From assembly GCA_013407085.1 (NCBI GenBank), contig JACCGJ010000688.1:1-64000 (forward strand): DNA of 64,000 nucleotides. The letters are read 5' to 3'. Origin of the DNA: Atriophallophorus winterbourni (lineage: Eukaryota > Platyhelminthes > Trematoda > Plagiorchiida > Microphallidae). Below, one piece after another: positions 21,601-35,000 of this stretch. The notes beneath the pieces are model-generated. The model was not told where the DNA came from, did not search any database, and saw only the letters and a program-made list of their open reading frames with translations. The translations under genes were made by a program, and so were the position numbers. Every line of letters begins with the position of its first letter. Position 1 is the stretch's first letter.

Positions 21601-24600
21601 CATAAGCGTGATCCAGGCAAAGTGCCGCACAGTCAGAGACTGCACGTGGGCGATATTAGTGCCAGGTTGCCCAGGCCTAGACAGATATGAGAAATAGAGA
21701 ATAATGATTAAATAGAGAATAAAGATGGTAGTGAGACTCCAGCGTGTTTCAGCATGCAGCTCATTACCTCTGGCCAATCAATTTAGCACAGTTTTGGAGT
21801 GCATTTAGATGAGAATCTACGATGATAGTATCAACAGCATCAGCATCACCGTTAGCAAGTAGCGGGTGCCTAACTGTCATACAATTATAAAACGATAATA
21901 TCGTCAATAGGTGGAGGAGCGTTTGAGCTGTTAACTGCTGAACTTGTAGAAGACTATGCATAGACACTGGGATTAGTTACCTATCCTCGCATCGAATACA
22001 TGCAATCGGGTGTTGCGACCAAGCAAAGTGGCACCAACTTACATCCGAATTTCACCATCACGCATCCGAACGAGCTTTCTGCACCGTGCCACCTAACAGC
22101 ACGCTAGATTAATCAAACACTCCGAAGTTTCTCTACAACAACACTGTACACGATTTTGAGCCGTATCACTTAGAGTATGAAACTAATGGGAATTCCGATC
22201 TGTTGGCCCCAACTGCAGCTGGTTTAACAGTGAACACCTTCATCTGCTTGAACCAAATCAAAGTTGCGAGTTGGGATTAACGAACAAATCCGTGTCAGTT
22301 AAACGATGATCTCCCGTTTGCAATACGTGGCCTGGTCAGCGAAGTCTAAGCATGTTAGCTTGTTTTTCGATATCTACGTCGTTACCGAAAATTCCGTTAC
22401 GGCGAGTTGCGTTACACACCTGATGGTGCCAACTAACTCCAGCTAGAATCCGGGTTGTGTATAACTAAATACTTAAAGCTACACTCCCTCCTGTTCACCC
22501 TATTGCGACAGCGCCGCCTGCGGTGGCTTGGTCATATCTACAGAATGGAAAATGGTCGTATTCCGAAAGATCTACTTTATGGTGAGCTACAATTAGCAAG
22601 TCGACCATTGGGCAGACCGCACTTGCGGTACAAAGACGTTTTCAAAAGAGATATGAAAGCTCTTGGCACTGACCCGGCGAGTTGGGAAGAACTTGCTCCT
22701 GACCGCTCACATTGAAGGCACTGTGTAAAGCGTCGTCTGCAAGCCGGGGAGGAGCAGATACAGCTCTTGGCTGCTGAACGCAGGTCACGCCGCCGGCGTG
22801 CAACTGATGCAATACAACCGAGTTCTAACTTTCGTTGCCTGCGCTGCGGGAGAGATTGTTCCTCCCGAAACGGACTGTTTAGTCATTCCAAAAGCTGTAG
22901 AAATTGAAAATTCATGCGATTGTGATGTAAATCCATGGTCGACATCGACCGAAGGAGGCAAACGTCACACATAATCACACTCCTTTCTAGTATTGTACGC
23001 ATGCCGTATCGTATCGTACAGCTGTTTGTTAGTTAATATTGTATCTACTAATCATAATTTTTGCTTATTTTATTCCATACTCTGTTATGCCTACCTTGCT
23101 TAGCACACTGTTTGGGTCGGTGATCATAGCGCCCACAGGGCTGATTATTGCGTTGTGCCGGTTGTCGTACCAGTGGTAGATTGACAGCAATAGTTAACTT
23201 GCAAACACCTTTCCAACGAATGCATGTCTTTTCTTAACTATAGCTAATATGGAAAATGCTCACAGCGTGGGCGAAAATTGGCTGAAACTTGATTACAAAA
23301 ATCCTGCTCTGGGTGAGGTGTTCGTTTATTTCGATGCGTCCGTCGGTGGAAGCAGCAAGCGCGCGTCTTGGCTGCGCATGATTGACACCATCCTGAGTGC
23401 TCAAAAAAACCGAAGACGCTCGTTACACTCCTACTCGGTCTCGGAATCAATCACTGGACTGCTGAGATCACGAAGGCCATCGGATATCTCAGTGAGTAGT
23501 TCCCTGCAGCAGGTGAGTTCCTTTCTAACGTCGCATTCTAAAAGTACACTGGTGTCTCATAACCTTTCGCACAATAAATGCCGAGAAAACTTCATGCGCA
23601 ATAGTGTTCTTTGGTGTTGTATTTGATTATTTTCCCGTGGGTATATTTTAATCGACTGGTTGTTCATGGATGTGCGATCGTGTACGAGAGAACCCTGTGC
23701 TGAATTGATTTGCCGACGGTATTGAGCTGCATACGAGAACACGCTATAGTTTCACCCCCGTTTCTATTTCATTTTCCCATATCTGTCTCGATGTCAGTGA
23801 CCCGACAATATCTTAGTCCGCATGCAATTTGCCTCGATCCAGGTTTGTGATTTCATACATGTAATGAAATAAATGACATTCGATAACGAGACATTCTAGA
23901 ATGGTATGGTATGGTATGAAAGCACAAGCCTGATCCAGGCAAAGTGCCGCACAGTCAGAGACTGCACATGGGCGATATTACTGTCAAGTTTCCCAGGCCT
24001 AGACAGATATGAGAAATAGAGAATAAAGATGGTAGCGGGACTCCGACGTGTTTCAGCATGCAGCTCACTGCCCGCGGCCAATCAATTCAGCACGGTGTTA
24101 GCTGCACAGCACACAAGTACTGTTCTGTTGCACGTTCTAAAAGTAATCATTATAGTATGTTCTTACTGCGTATTCAATGAAGGTTTATACTTCGCTAGAT
24201 AATTATAGTGCCTCATTAGTGGTCGTTCCGGCCGACGACCCCATGAATACCTGATTTGTTCTTCAAGTTGTGTTTCCCTAACTAGAAATAACAAATTGAT
24301 ATTCGGTGAAATATTTTTTTCTAATTTGATTACTGAGGGGTCTCGTATAAAATACAGCACAAGGTAATCAACAAAAACTGTCCTGAGCGACCGATCCTCT
24401 TTCGCGTGCATTTCCATCACAAACACACACGCACGTCATGACTGGTTTTGTGCTTTTTATGAGTATAAAAAGACTAAGCCACTGAGTAAAGCTCCAATTT
24501 AAGGGCGACGCATCGAACGACTCCTTGGCACGGAAGCTCTAACAAATAGTGAATAGAACGTTCACCTCTGGAAGAGCTAGAATAAGCTTCACTAACAAAC

Positions 24601-27600
24601 CAATAATCAGACAGCCGCTTAAGGACCAGCTACCACGTCAGGCAACCTCGAGGTGTATTTATCAATTTACCTGTTCTTGTGGAGCAGGATACATTGGCTG
24701 AACGACGCGGAAACTAGTAAAGCGATTGTCTGAACATCACCCTAGTTGGTTCTAAGAAGGTGGATATTTCGATTCTAGCTCACTTGATTGACACGGGGCG
24801 CCGAGTAAAGCCTGAAAAGGCGTTCTCAGTCGTTTACACGGTTATTCGCAATCTGTCTCGAGGAGTAGACTGGAACATCTTGCGGACAGCTGAGGTGATT
24901 GCAATAAAAATATTTAGACCAAACTTATGCGTCCAAAAACGACTAGTTCGTGGTCTTTCATTACCTTGGCCAACATCCATAACGACCAGATAATTTTAAG
25001 TAGCAACACGAGACACTGATTCTTGTTTATTGATTGATTTTGATCAGATCTCTCTCTCTATTTTCTTACGCTTGTATTGTAGAGCTTGATGAGCAATACC
25101 GAAAAGGTATTCCTTCACTTTCATCAAATGTTTCGCTGAAAAAATATGGGCATTTTTAGTCAAGTTTTCATTTTGTTCCTCTCTTCACATTTTTCTTCTT
25201 CCGGGTTTTCATTCGAAACGGTGTCACTATTCATTCCCACCTTCCATGATCGATTTTCTCATTGACATTTGCCAAACACCCGAGACGACAACGGTCCCGT
25301 TCGCCGTTATCTAAACCATTTTCACATTTAGCTGTCTCGCAATACGTGAGTAATCTTAGTAGTACCATGATTCCGAGAGTCATTGGTTCAGGGTGACCCA
25401 ATTGAAGCCCGTGTCACATTGTACGTGATGCTTAATCACCTCGACCCAACTAGCGAAGATTGCACACCACACCGAGCAAGTGTCAATGCGTTCTACGTGC
25501 TGCTGCTGCTGCTGCTTGTACGTTTGACAAGGGTAAACAAAAGTCGTGTGTTTCGGGTAAAAGATCTGTGTAATCATGCACATTTGACACGAGCCCGGGA
25601 CACTGTTCTTGTTTCGCGTCGGGTGTGCTACTATGGATGATAGAGTATGTACTGTTTCTTGTTGTTTCACTCGTAACACATGTATCGGGCGTGGGCCGAA
25701 TCGATTGTCCCTACGGAATGCGTATTACCTAAACTATATAATTTGGTTGTTTGTGGCGCGCTGATCGGCATAGATGTTTCAGCATTTCACGCGATAAAGT
25801 GTTTCACGTTGTCGTTGTACCATCGTTTCATTTGTATCCAGCGTCGCTCGGGGGATCGAGCTCGAGAAAAGAGATTTGTTGCTTTGGCCAGGTTTCGTAA
25901 CTTCTTTTGGGCCACCTTTCTATTTCTATTCCCCCCCTCATATCTGTCTAAGCCTGGGCAACCTGACAGTATCTTAGCACACGTGCAGTCTCTGACTGTG
26001 TGGCATTTTGCCTGGATCAGGCTTGTGCTCTCATACCATACCCTTCCGCATCTCTTTAGGATTTTATCGTGTCATGGTTCTAGGGCACGCGGCTTCGCTA
26101 CCGCTGTAAATCTCTCCCCGATGACTTACTTTACTTACTTTGTGCGACTTTCTTCCTGGAGGATGAGTCTGCTTCAATGAAGATTCTTGGGATTCTTTGG
26201 GTACAGAGCGGCGTCCCCAACACCACTCGGCGTTTGTTCGAGTCAGCTTCTCTAGCCTTTGCACAACCAAGTGCGACCTGCAAAGCAGCAGGGAGTTTCC
26301 AGAAAGAGGGTGTGCACCAACTAACCGTCTACGAGACTCTGCTCCAGATTTTTCCTCGGTTTTCTCCCGAAGCCTTTCCCGCGATCGGGTATCCCGCAAG
26401 GCAACGGAGGTGTAAAATCAGCGTTTTCATTCCCTTAAATAAAATGCCCTCCCAGGCTAACGAGCTCCATCTGCCCGAAGCAAAGTGGTTTTCAGGCGCC
26501 AGTCACTTGCCCTCGCCCCTTCTCCTGTTGGTATAAGCAGTTCCGCCGGGCTCTGGGAGCCACGCGTGCAGGCCCGAAGCTGGACTTGGTTGTCAGAGGT
26601 TATTTGGGACGCGTGCCATATGGGAGCATTTTATAAACAACGGGAGCTAATGCCGACTGCCACTCCCGGCTATGACAACCTTTGGAACTGATGACTGTGT
26701 GCTAAGAGCTTGATGAGTCAACGTTATCTTCAGTAGTACTTACGCGGCCGTAGTGTGACTGTTAAATCCGAGCTTCCGGTTTAACTGTGAGTTTGGGCGC
26801 ATCGCGAATCTCTTCGGCGATGAGTACTCGCGCATGACTTCTGTTTTACCGAATTAGCATCATTTCAAAATTTTCAACGCCACTAATAGTATGCATCGGA
26901 AAACGTTTTGCGCTCATTATCATTTTGTCGCGTGATTTCATTTCGTAAACATTCATTTCGAATATTCTCGGATAAAGCCTTTCCGTTCCTCTTTATTTTC
27001 TTTTATTTATCCGGGACTGATCAACCTGGCAATATTTTAGTCGAAATGCATTTCGCCAAACTTTGGGGTATAGATGCGTTTTCAATAATCAAGTTTTCGC
27101 ATGAATACCGTAGTCACTCGTTTCAACGAAACAATTCAATGGTTTCAGTTTCAGTTTACAACTTGAAACGGCGCTCCATTTGCATTACCTTAACTTCGTT
27201 CCTCATCCTTCAAACCAACCAATCATCGCTCAACCTCGTGTTACCAATTTCCTATCGATTTCCTACCGCCATACCAGCGAAATACTCAATGAATTGCGTG
27301 TTCAGCAATATTCGCTCGATTTCCCCACCAGTGCCAATCCGAGTGTCCACAACTTACTGTTTTTCTGTGCACATGTTTTAACCAAAATGTGTGAACACAT
27401 ACTATGCTTTATTGATCTTATCGAACACTTAACGAGATCCTCAAAGACACCGTGCACTCGATTGCTCCTACATTTCGCTCGCATGTGTTTAATCGTCCGT
27501 TGTTCTCCCGCATTTCCTCTCTCAGTGTAATCAAGAATCGGAACTTCTGGTCTCTCATCGACGTCAAAAGGAACGCCTCTGTCTGATTGCTATTTATCCA

Positions 27601-30600
27601 GAAATTCGTGTGAGTGTTGCGTGATATTTCACCACTCTCTCTCATTCACGTATCGTGTTTTATTATATCATTGATTTTCAATGGTGTGGGCATACTTCGT
27701 TGTGAATGCTATTCAGGTTCATGCTGTTGTGAATATATGCTGTATCGGATGTGCGTATCTTTGCTATTGACTTGCGCAATCGTGAAGCATTCCTGTGCTG
27801 TGCGGCTAGCATCATGCTAAATTGATTGGCCACCGGTAAGGAGCTGCATGCTGAAACAGGCTGGAGTCTCGCTACCATTTCCTGTTCTATTTGCCTCCTC
27901 ATATCTGTCTAGGCCTGGGCAACCTGACACTATGTTAGCCCACGTGCAATCTCTGACTGTGCGGCACTTTGCCTGGATCAGGCTTGTGCTTTCATAACAT
28001 ACCATATATTGACTAGCCCTACTTTAATGTTGCGTGTGTAAGTCAGTCGGCCGTTTGAATTTGCCTGCGCTTGCGAACGAAGCAACACTTTTCAACCTTA
28101 CAACAGGGATATGGGTTAACATGCCGTTTGATACTCAACTCTCTGGTATCTCTTTCAGCTCCCGTACGAGGATTCTGCCGTGCAAGCTTCTAAACGCACC
28201 AAATCCAAGGCACTACCTAGAACGGTCCGGCCCATAGCGTCATCTCAACTGAATGGCAACACTTCTGCTGTACCACCACCACCCCCTCCGCAACGGTCGT
28301 TTCCAGACCGCACGGAGCATCTATGTCAACGTCGTTTGTTGGCCACGTTCTTGCGCTTACGATCCCGCGCCTTGGCAGCGATCGATCAACCTGAGCTTAG
28401 TACAATCAAGCTGGATAATGTAAGCTTATCGACGACCCACTCCATGACACAACTACCTGGCTATTAAACCATGCTTTCCTCTTTTAGCCGGAGCCTTACT
28501 TCGTCACTGCTTTCTTGTGTAATGTTTTGGACGGTCGTCGTGTTAGCGAAGATTTCTACTGGAACCCGAACAGTTATTTGGTCGAATCCATGATTTCCAC
28601 GGAACTGTTTGGGAAACTTCCATGGTGCGGTACGTCAGCGGACACAAACAAGCCACCATCGACACAAAATCAATCGGAGTTTCCGGTTGTATGCACATCA
28701 CCAACACTTCTCGATTCCAAGGCAATAAGTGAATACCGTTCAGTAAGCAATTTCGATGTCATGTGTGCCCATTGTGTTTTTTCTTCATCGCTCTTGTATA
28801 AATCAATCCTTCTCGTTTATAACATTTTCGACTCCACTTGGCTCCGTTAGCTTCAGAGCTTGCTTGTTCCGTGTGATGCTACTGACTAGCCAAATGATCT
28901 TCAATGAAGGTAGGTATCTATGAAATCACAAGCTTGATCCAGCTGAAGTGCTGCACAGTCATAGGCTACGTGTGGCTAGTATACTTTTAAATATCCCACG
29001 CTTTGGAAATGGTAGTTAAAGTTCAGCAATTTACTCATGTAGCTCCGTACCGGTAACAAATCCATATGGCACACTACGAAAGTACTGTACGATCGCATAA
29101 CCATGCAATACAGGTCAGATTTAATTGAGACCCGTTCATGATCCGTCGATTGGCCGTAGTTGCAATTGTTCTCCGATTTGGAATCAGTTCACAATCTGGA
29201 AAATATGTAGTTCATAGTTGTTCTCCGAGCTGGTATGGTTGATTGCGGACGTTTCGTCTTCAAACTAGATGACATCATCTGCGAAACTTCGAAAGAACTA
29301 CAATCCGGTACCTGAGCTACAAGTTTTCAAACAATTTTGGGCGAGAGGCACTTAAGCATGCAAGGCGTTGGGAGTCATTCGGTGGAAGAATCGCATCAAC
29401 CCAAGAACAACTTTTCTTCTTGCATGAGGTGTGTTTCCCAAGTCATTACAACGAAGACCGCCTATCAATACTCATCAAGCACAACAGCTGGAAAATGTGT
29501 ACTAGAACTGAGCTGCTGTAATAAATTCATCCAGCCAGTAATCTTTGCATCGATGCGTTCGCAAGATACCCTATATGCTTTGCCATTTTAGTTCCCTCCA
29601 TAACCTATAAAGGGAATGTAGCTGGACACTTTGCTTGGTCGTATGCCCGTTTCCAACTTAGCGCTTCGTAGGTTGACCCCCCCGGCGATCAATACCAGCT
29701 AGATCGACATACCGATTATCGCGATCAACGCGCAGTCGATGTCACATCGTTAGACCAATTCTGTCAACTCAATTCAAACGAATTTGTTACCAGTGAATTA
29801 ACAAACTGGCTGACATTGTTTCATTCAACACCATTCATTACACCAAAAGGGCACTTTTATTTCTCGAATCCGGTTTCTTATCATGAAGTTGAATTATTTC
29901 TCATTTAACAGAAATATTTTCCCGTGAACTTGCCTATCATTCTTAGTGGATTTATCTCTGCATTCTGATTTAGCTTCTGCATAATTATACACAATTACAT
30001 ACGTAATTAGTGCCGAACCGCTACCAGAGGAATTAAACCTCTCCATTGTGTCCAGCAGTGTCACCAGCTATTCAGCACTGGTACATGGCTTTACACAGCT
30101 TACGTTCGATCACAAGTGTGATTCAGAGCGTCGCATCTGACTCTATCCATGAATAATAAGTTTGTTGTGAAATGGATGATTCTTTCGGTGACTTCTTCTA
30201 TATCAACGCCCGACATTGTTTGCCACTGTTTCAAGGCTCACTGAATCTAAGTTACACGTATTTATGTATGAAAGCACAAGCCTGATCTAAGCAAAGTGTC
30301 GCACAGTCGGAGACTGCATGTATGCTAAGATACTGTCAGATTGCTTATGCCTAGATAGATATGAGAAAGAAAGTAGAAGGAGGAGGAGGGTAAACAGCGC
30401 GAAATCGGCTGCCAAGTGTAAGTGCTGGGGATGTGTGCAACTCAACACTTGTTATATATTTCATGCACGGATGTGCAATCGTGCAGCATTTATGTGCTGT
30501 GCGGCTAACATCGTGCTAAATGGATTGGCCAACGGTAGTGAGCTGCATGCTGAAACACGCTGGAGTCTCACTACTATTTCTATTTCCCCCCTCATATCTG

Positions 30601-31970
30601 TCTAGGCCTGGGCAACCTGACGGTATCTTCGCCCACGTGCAGTTTCTGACTGTACGGTACTTTGCCTGGATCAAGCTTGTGCTTTCATACCATCATAGCA
30701 TACCATGACTGTATGAAATCACAATCCCGATCCAGGCAAAGTGCCACTGCCCGTGTGCCTAAATACGTTCAGGTTGCCCAGGCCCAGTCAGATATGAGAA
30801 CGACAATATAAATGTCAGTGTATGGCACATGGTAAACTAGCACACATCCATCACTGTTCTGTTCTCTCACCCAACCTCTAACAATGCTGCGGCGTCTTTC
30901 GTCTTGTGGCACCCCATGTCCGCGGTCAATCAATGCGCGTGTCCTGAATTCGCACATACAATTGTTGTAACTCATAGTGGCACTAGAACAGTGACAATTA
31001 GCTCCGACAGTCTCCAACGCGTCTATTTACATATGGCATGAAATGACTCGAGTTGTCTAGGTCTCGAAAAGCAATCCGTAAACCGACATGTGCCGAGAAA
31101 GGTGGACGATGCCATAAATTAATTTGCTCGATTGTGCGAAACCGTAAACTCGCACCCCCTCCACGGTAGCTTTGTAAATAATTTCCTCTCGCGTTTGGTC
31201 ACATACACAAATTGTTCACCTTTTGTTTCGTTTCGTTTATCCTTTCGCGTAGGCCCTGTTTTCTGTCCCGGAAACGCTGGTATCCTTGAATCATTTGTAT
31301 TTGGTAGTCAGGGTCGACAAAATATTAAGTGGCAGTATTTATTCCGCTGCGGATAAATACACCAAGGCTGTCGGGTCAACAATTCCCTATGAAAGTGGTG
31401 TTTTTGAGGTACTGGATCGTCCTGCTGTGGAGAACAAAATGATCTCTGCTCATCACCGTTCGATGCTGAACTACTGTCACCATCTTGGTCATTACAGAAT
31501 GCCGTTTGCGTGGGGGGCAAGGTGAGTTCGTTCGTTATTTTTGGAATCCATTTTTGGAAGCGGTATTATGATTTGATGATGGTGTGTTACACGGACACCG
31601 AGACGTAGCTGAGAAACGGTATCAATCTCTTCAGTACTGCTTTTCTACCCTTGCTAATGATTATCATAGAGGGTTGAAATATGAATGCTTTGGGCATGCC
31701 TCACTTGCCTTACAAAGACACTTGCGAAGGCGATATAAAAGCTCTTGATATTGACCCTACAAGTTGCGAAGATCTTGTTCTTGACGTTCACTTTGGATGT
31801 GTCATCTGCAATCGGACTGTTTAGTTATTCGGAGCGCTGTGGAGCATGAAGTCGTTATTCGCATGTACATACATGGTCGAAATCCACCGAACAAGCAAGC
31901 AAGCAAACCGCTATAGATTTTCATTATCAATTATAAACAACAATATTACTATATATATATATATATATAT

Positions 31971-32018
<48 letters not shown>

Positions 32019-35000
32019 ATATGTTGGCCTCCTTCGGTCGATGTCGACCATGAATGTACATCACAATCGCGTGAATGTTCATGTTTTACAGCTTTTTCAA
32101 TGACTAAACAGTCCGATTCGGAAGGAACAATCTCTCCCGTATCGCTTACAACGATAGTCAGAACTCGGTTGTAGAGCGTCCGTTGCACGCCGGCGGTGTG
32201 TTCTGCATTCAGCAGCCAATATCTGTATCCGCTCCTCCCCAGCTTGCAGACGTCGCTGTACACAATGCCTCCAATGTGAGCGGTCAAGAGCAAGTTCTTC
32301 CCAACTCGCGGTGTCAATGCCAAGAGCTTTCATATCTCTTTTGCAAACGTCTTTGTACCGCAAGTGCGGTTTGCCAAATGGTCGACTTCGTAATTGCAAC
32401 TCCCCATAGAGTAGATCTTTCAGAATACGACAATTTTTCATTCTGTAGACAGGACCAAACCACCGCAGGCGGCGCTGTCGTAATAAGGTGAACATGTTGT
32501 GTAAGGAAAGACAACTTTGAACCGCCTGCCGTTTGTACACTGATTTCCCGTTAGCTTCATCTCGTACGATTATCTTCCTTGTTCATCTTCACTGATGCCG
32601 GCAATGCTGGTCGTTCTCAACGCGCGAGTCTCCTTATTACTTATTAAACATCATGTACTTAGAACCCAGCACCGATTGATGCATGGAATTCTTATCGCAT
32701 TCACCCAAGCAAGCATCTTCTTTTTTCTTTGAAGACCTTTAGCTAACGACTCCTGCGGGATCCCTCTGTTTCGAATCGACCAGCCCAAACTGTCCGAATC
32801 AGCGCTCATACAATCCGTTCAAACGCTGGCGAGATTGTGCGAATCCGGTTTATCGAACGGTGTACCACCCTCCGATCGACGCATCACAACCGGACGTGAG
32901 GAATTGACGTTGGAGATGGTTGAGCGAACGTTCAAGACCGTTGTTGTACCTCTGCAACTGGAAGTAGCTGTTTCCGAGCTGTTAGAACCGATTTCGGATA
33001 TCAATCTCCCCACGATTAGTGGTGAGCGAAATGTTTTGCTGGATAAAAAGAGAAATGTATCTTAACTCATTCACTTGTTCGCTCGTCAGATATGTTAGCA
33101 TTCCTATCGTGCGAATCAGTTCATAAGGTCTCTTTTGGTATTTTAAACGGATACTTGTATTTTGCCTCGTTGGTGTTATTACTCTGTTAGCTTCTCCTCA
33201 TTTTGAGACCACTTCGGTTAATGCAATCTGACTGTACACACACACAGTTTACTTTACTAACCCTATCCTTTCCCCTTACTACCCTTAGAAATGAAACTGG
33301 TCACTGCGGACTTGGTGCCTGTGAAGTCTTCTGTGATAATGAACCGCGCCATTCCATCGTCGCATCCACCGCTTCGTACAGGTGAACTTATCGTTGAAGT
33401 CGAGCATGTTTGGGACTGTGCCTCCGGACATGGCGTTTTCTTGGCAGGAGACTCTTCTTCCGGTGCAATCGATGACACAGGTATTACAGTGATACGGTGT
33501 AGTTTGACCGACACGGTGATGTGGTGTCCGATATCTGATCATCTATGTCGCTACCGGTCTCAGTGGACCCCTTTTATTAATTTTCTTTACTACTACTACT
33601 ACTCTGCACGGATGTGCAATGGTGCGGTACTTCTGTGTTGTACAGCTAATACCGTGCTAAATTGATTTACCACCGGTAATGAGCTGCATGCGGAAACATG
33701 CTGGAGTCTCACCGTATTGCTATTTTCCTATCCATATCTGTCTAGGCCTAAACAACCTGACAGTATCTTAGCCCATGCGCACGGATGCGCAATCGTGCAG
33801 TAATTTCTACTGTGCGGCTAACACCGTGCTAAATTGATTGGCCAGAGGTAGTGAGCTGCATGCTGAAACACGCTGGAGTCTCACTACCATTTCCTGTTCT
33901 GTTTCCACCCTCATATCTATCTAGTCCTGGCCAACCTGACAGTATCTTAGCCCACGTGCAGTCTCTGACTGTGCGGCACTTTGCCTGGATCAGGATTGTG
34001 ATTTCATACATATATTCTGCTCCTACTGCTATTCTACTGCAAACGAGGCCAGCGTGTTTGGTTACAACCACGCTTGGTTCGCTTTTTGTCCGAATCCATA
34101 CGTCGGATGCTTTGTCCTTGTAAATCAACAACGTATCACGTGCCAAGCGATTCAATGTGGCCAATCGATCCAGATCAGTAATTGATGTGTCTCTCGTTCC
34201 GATCGCCGATAAGTAAATGCATGTGCGGGAATGAAAACAAATGTATTGAAAAAAACGTTCGCGGTCGATCGATTGAACGTGATCGGTTAGAGTAGTTTTT
34301 AGGTAGAACAAGAAGAAGAAGAAGAGAATGACTTTATTTCTCCTTTGAAACAAAAGCTCTCTCAGACCAACGGTGATAGTCCGAACAGGGAACGTAATTC
34401 AATGGCGCTCTATCCACCACCTGGAATCGGTCTTACCGCTAAACTGTTAATTGAAATCCAAGGATCGTCAAGTCACGTAGATCCAGACTGACCTACTGAC
34501 CCAACGCATTGTAAACTTGGTCAAGGTCAGTAGACACTGTGGCTCGCAGGTGCAGGCTTAAAAATGTATGATAAATATGAGTAAATTTTTATGGTATTAG
34601 AATAATAACTTTAGTTTAATGTATTGTGGTGCTCACATCCCCATCCCTTACACACCACTACCGGTTTCTGGTTGTTTGCCGTCATAAGGTGGAGACAGTA
34701 AGTTTAAATTAATACTTGTCCGTTGCAGCGCCGAGCCATCTTGCGGAAGTTTCCGCCCTAACTTCCTGGATGACTGCGTGTCTACTATCCTTCATGATTT
34801 CCACTGCCTCTGTATACAAAGCCTCAGTACATGTACATTTTCAAGGTCAGCACCGTGACCTCTACCCAGCGCACGCTCAGCTAAAGCTGCCACTTTGAAA
34901 AGAGCTGATTAGCTGCCTCGTTTTGCGGACGCTTTTTTATGTGCTTTTTATTCGTTGATCACACAGAGAGCTGAACGAGCAAGCGTTGAAACGCAAAAAC

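Noticed and set aside
26908..27530. 157- and 116-codon plus-strand ORFs in intron 7
   Set aside because: No motif, no splice pair in phase, composition like the surrounding intron.
31846..32103. ORFs with tyrosine/isoleucine runs
   Set aside because: They are translations of the (AT)n microsatellite.
33829..34353. a 174-codon minus-strand ORF as a gene
   Set aside because: Its C-terminal half is SINE-A read backwards and its start is an A/T-rich tract. Only the middle part is kept as an unexplained frame.
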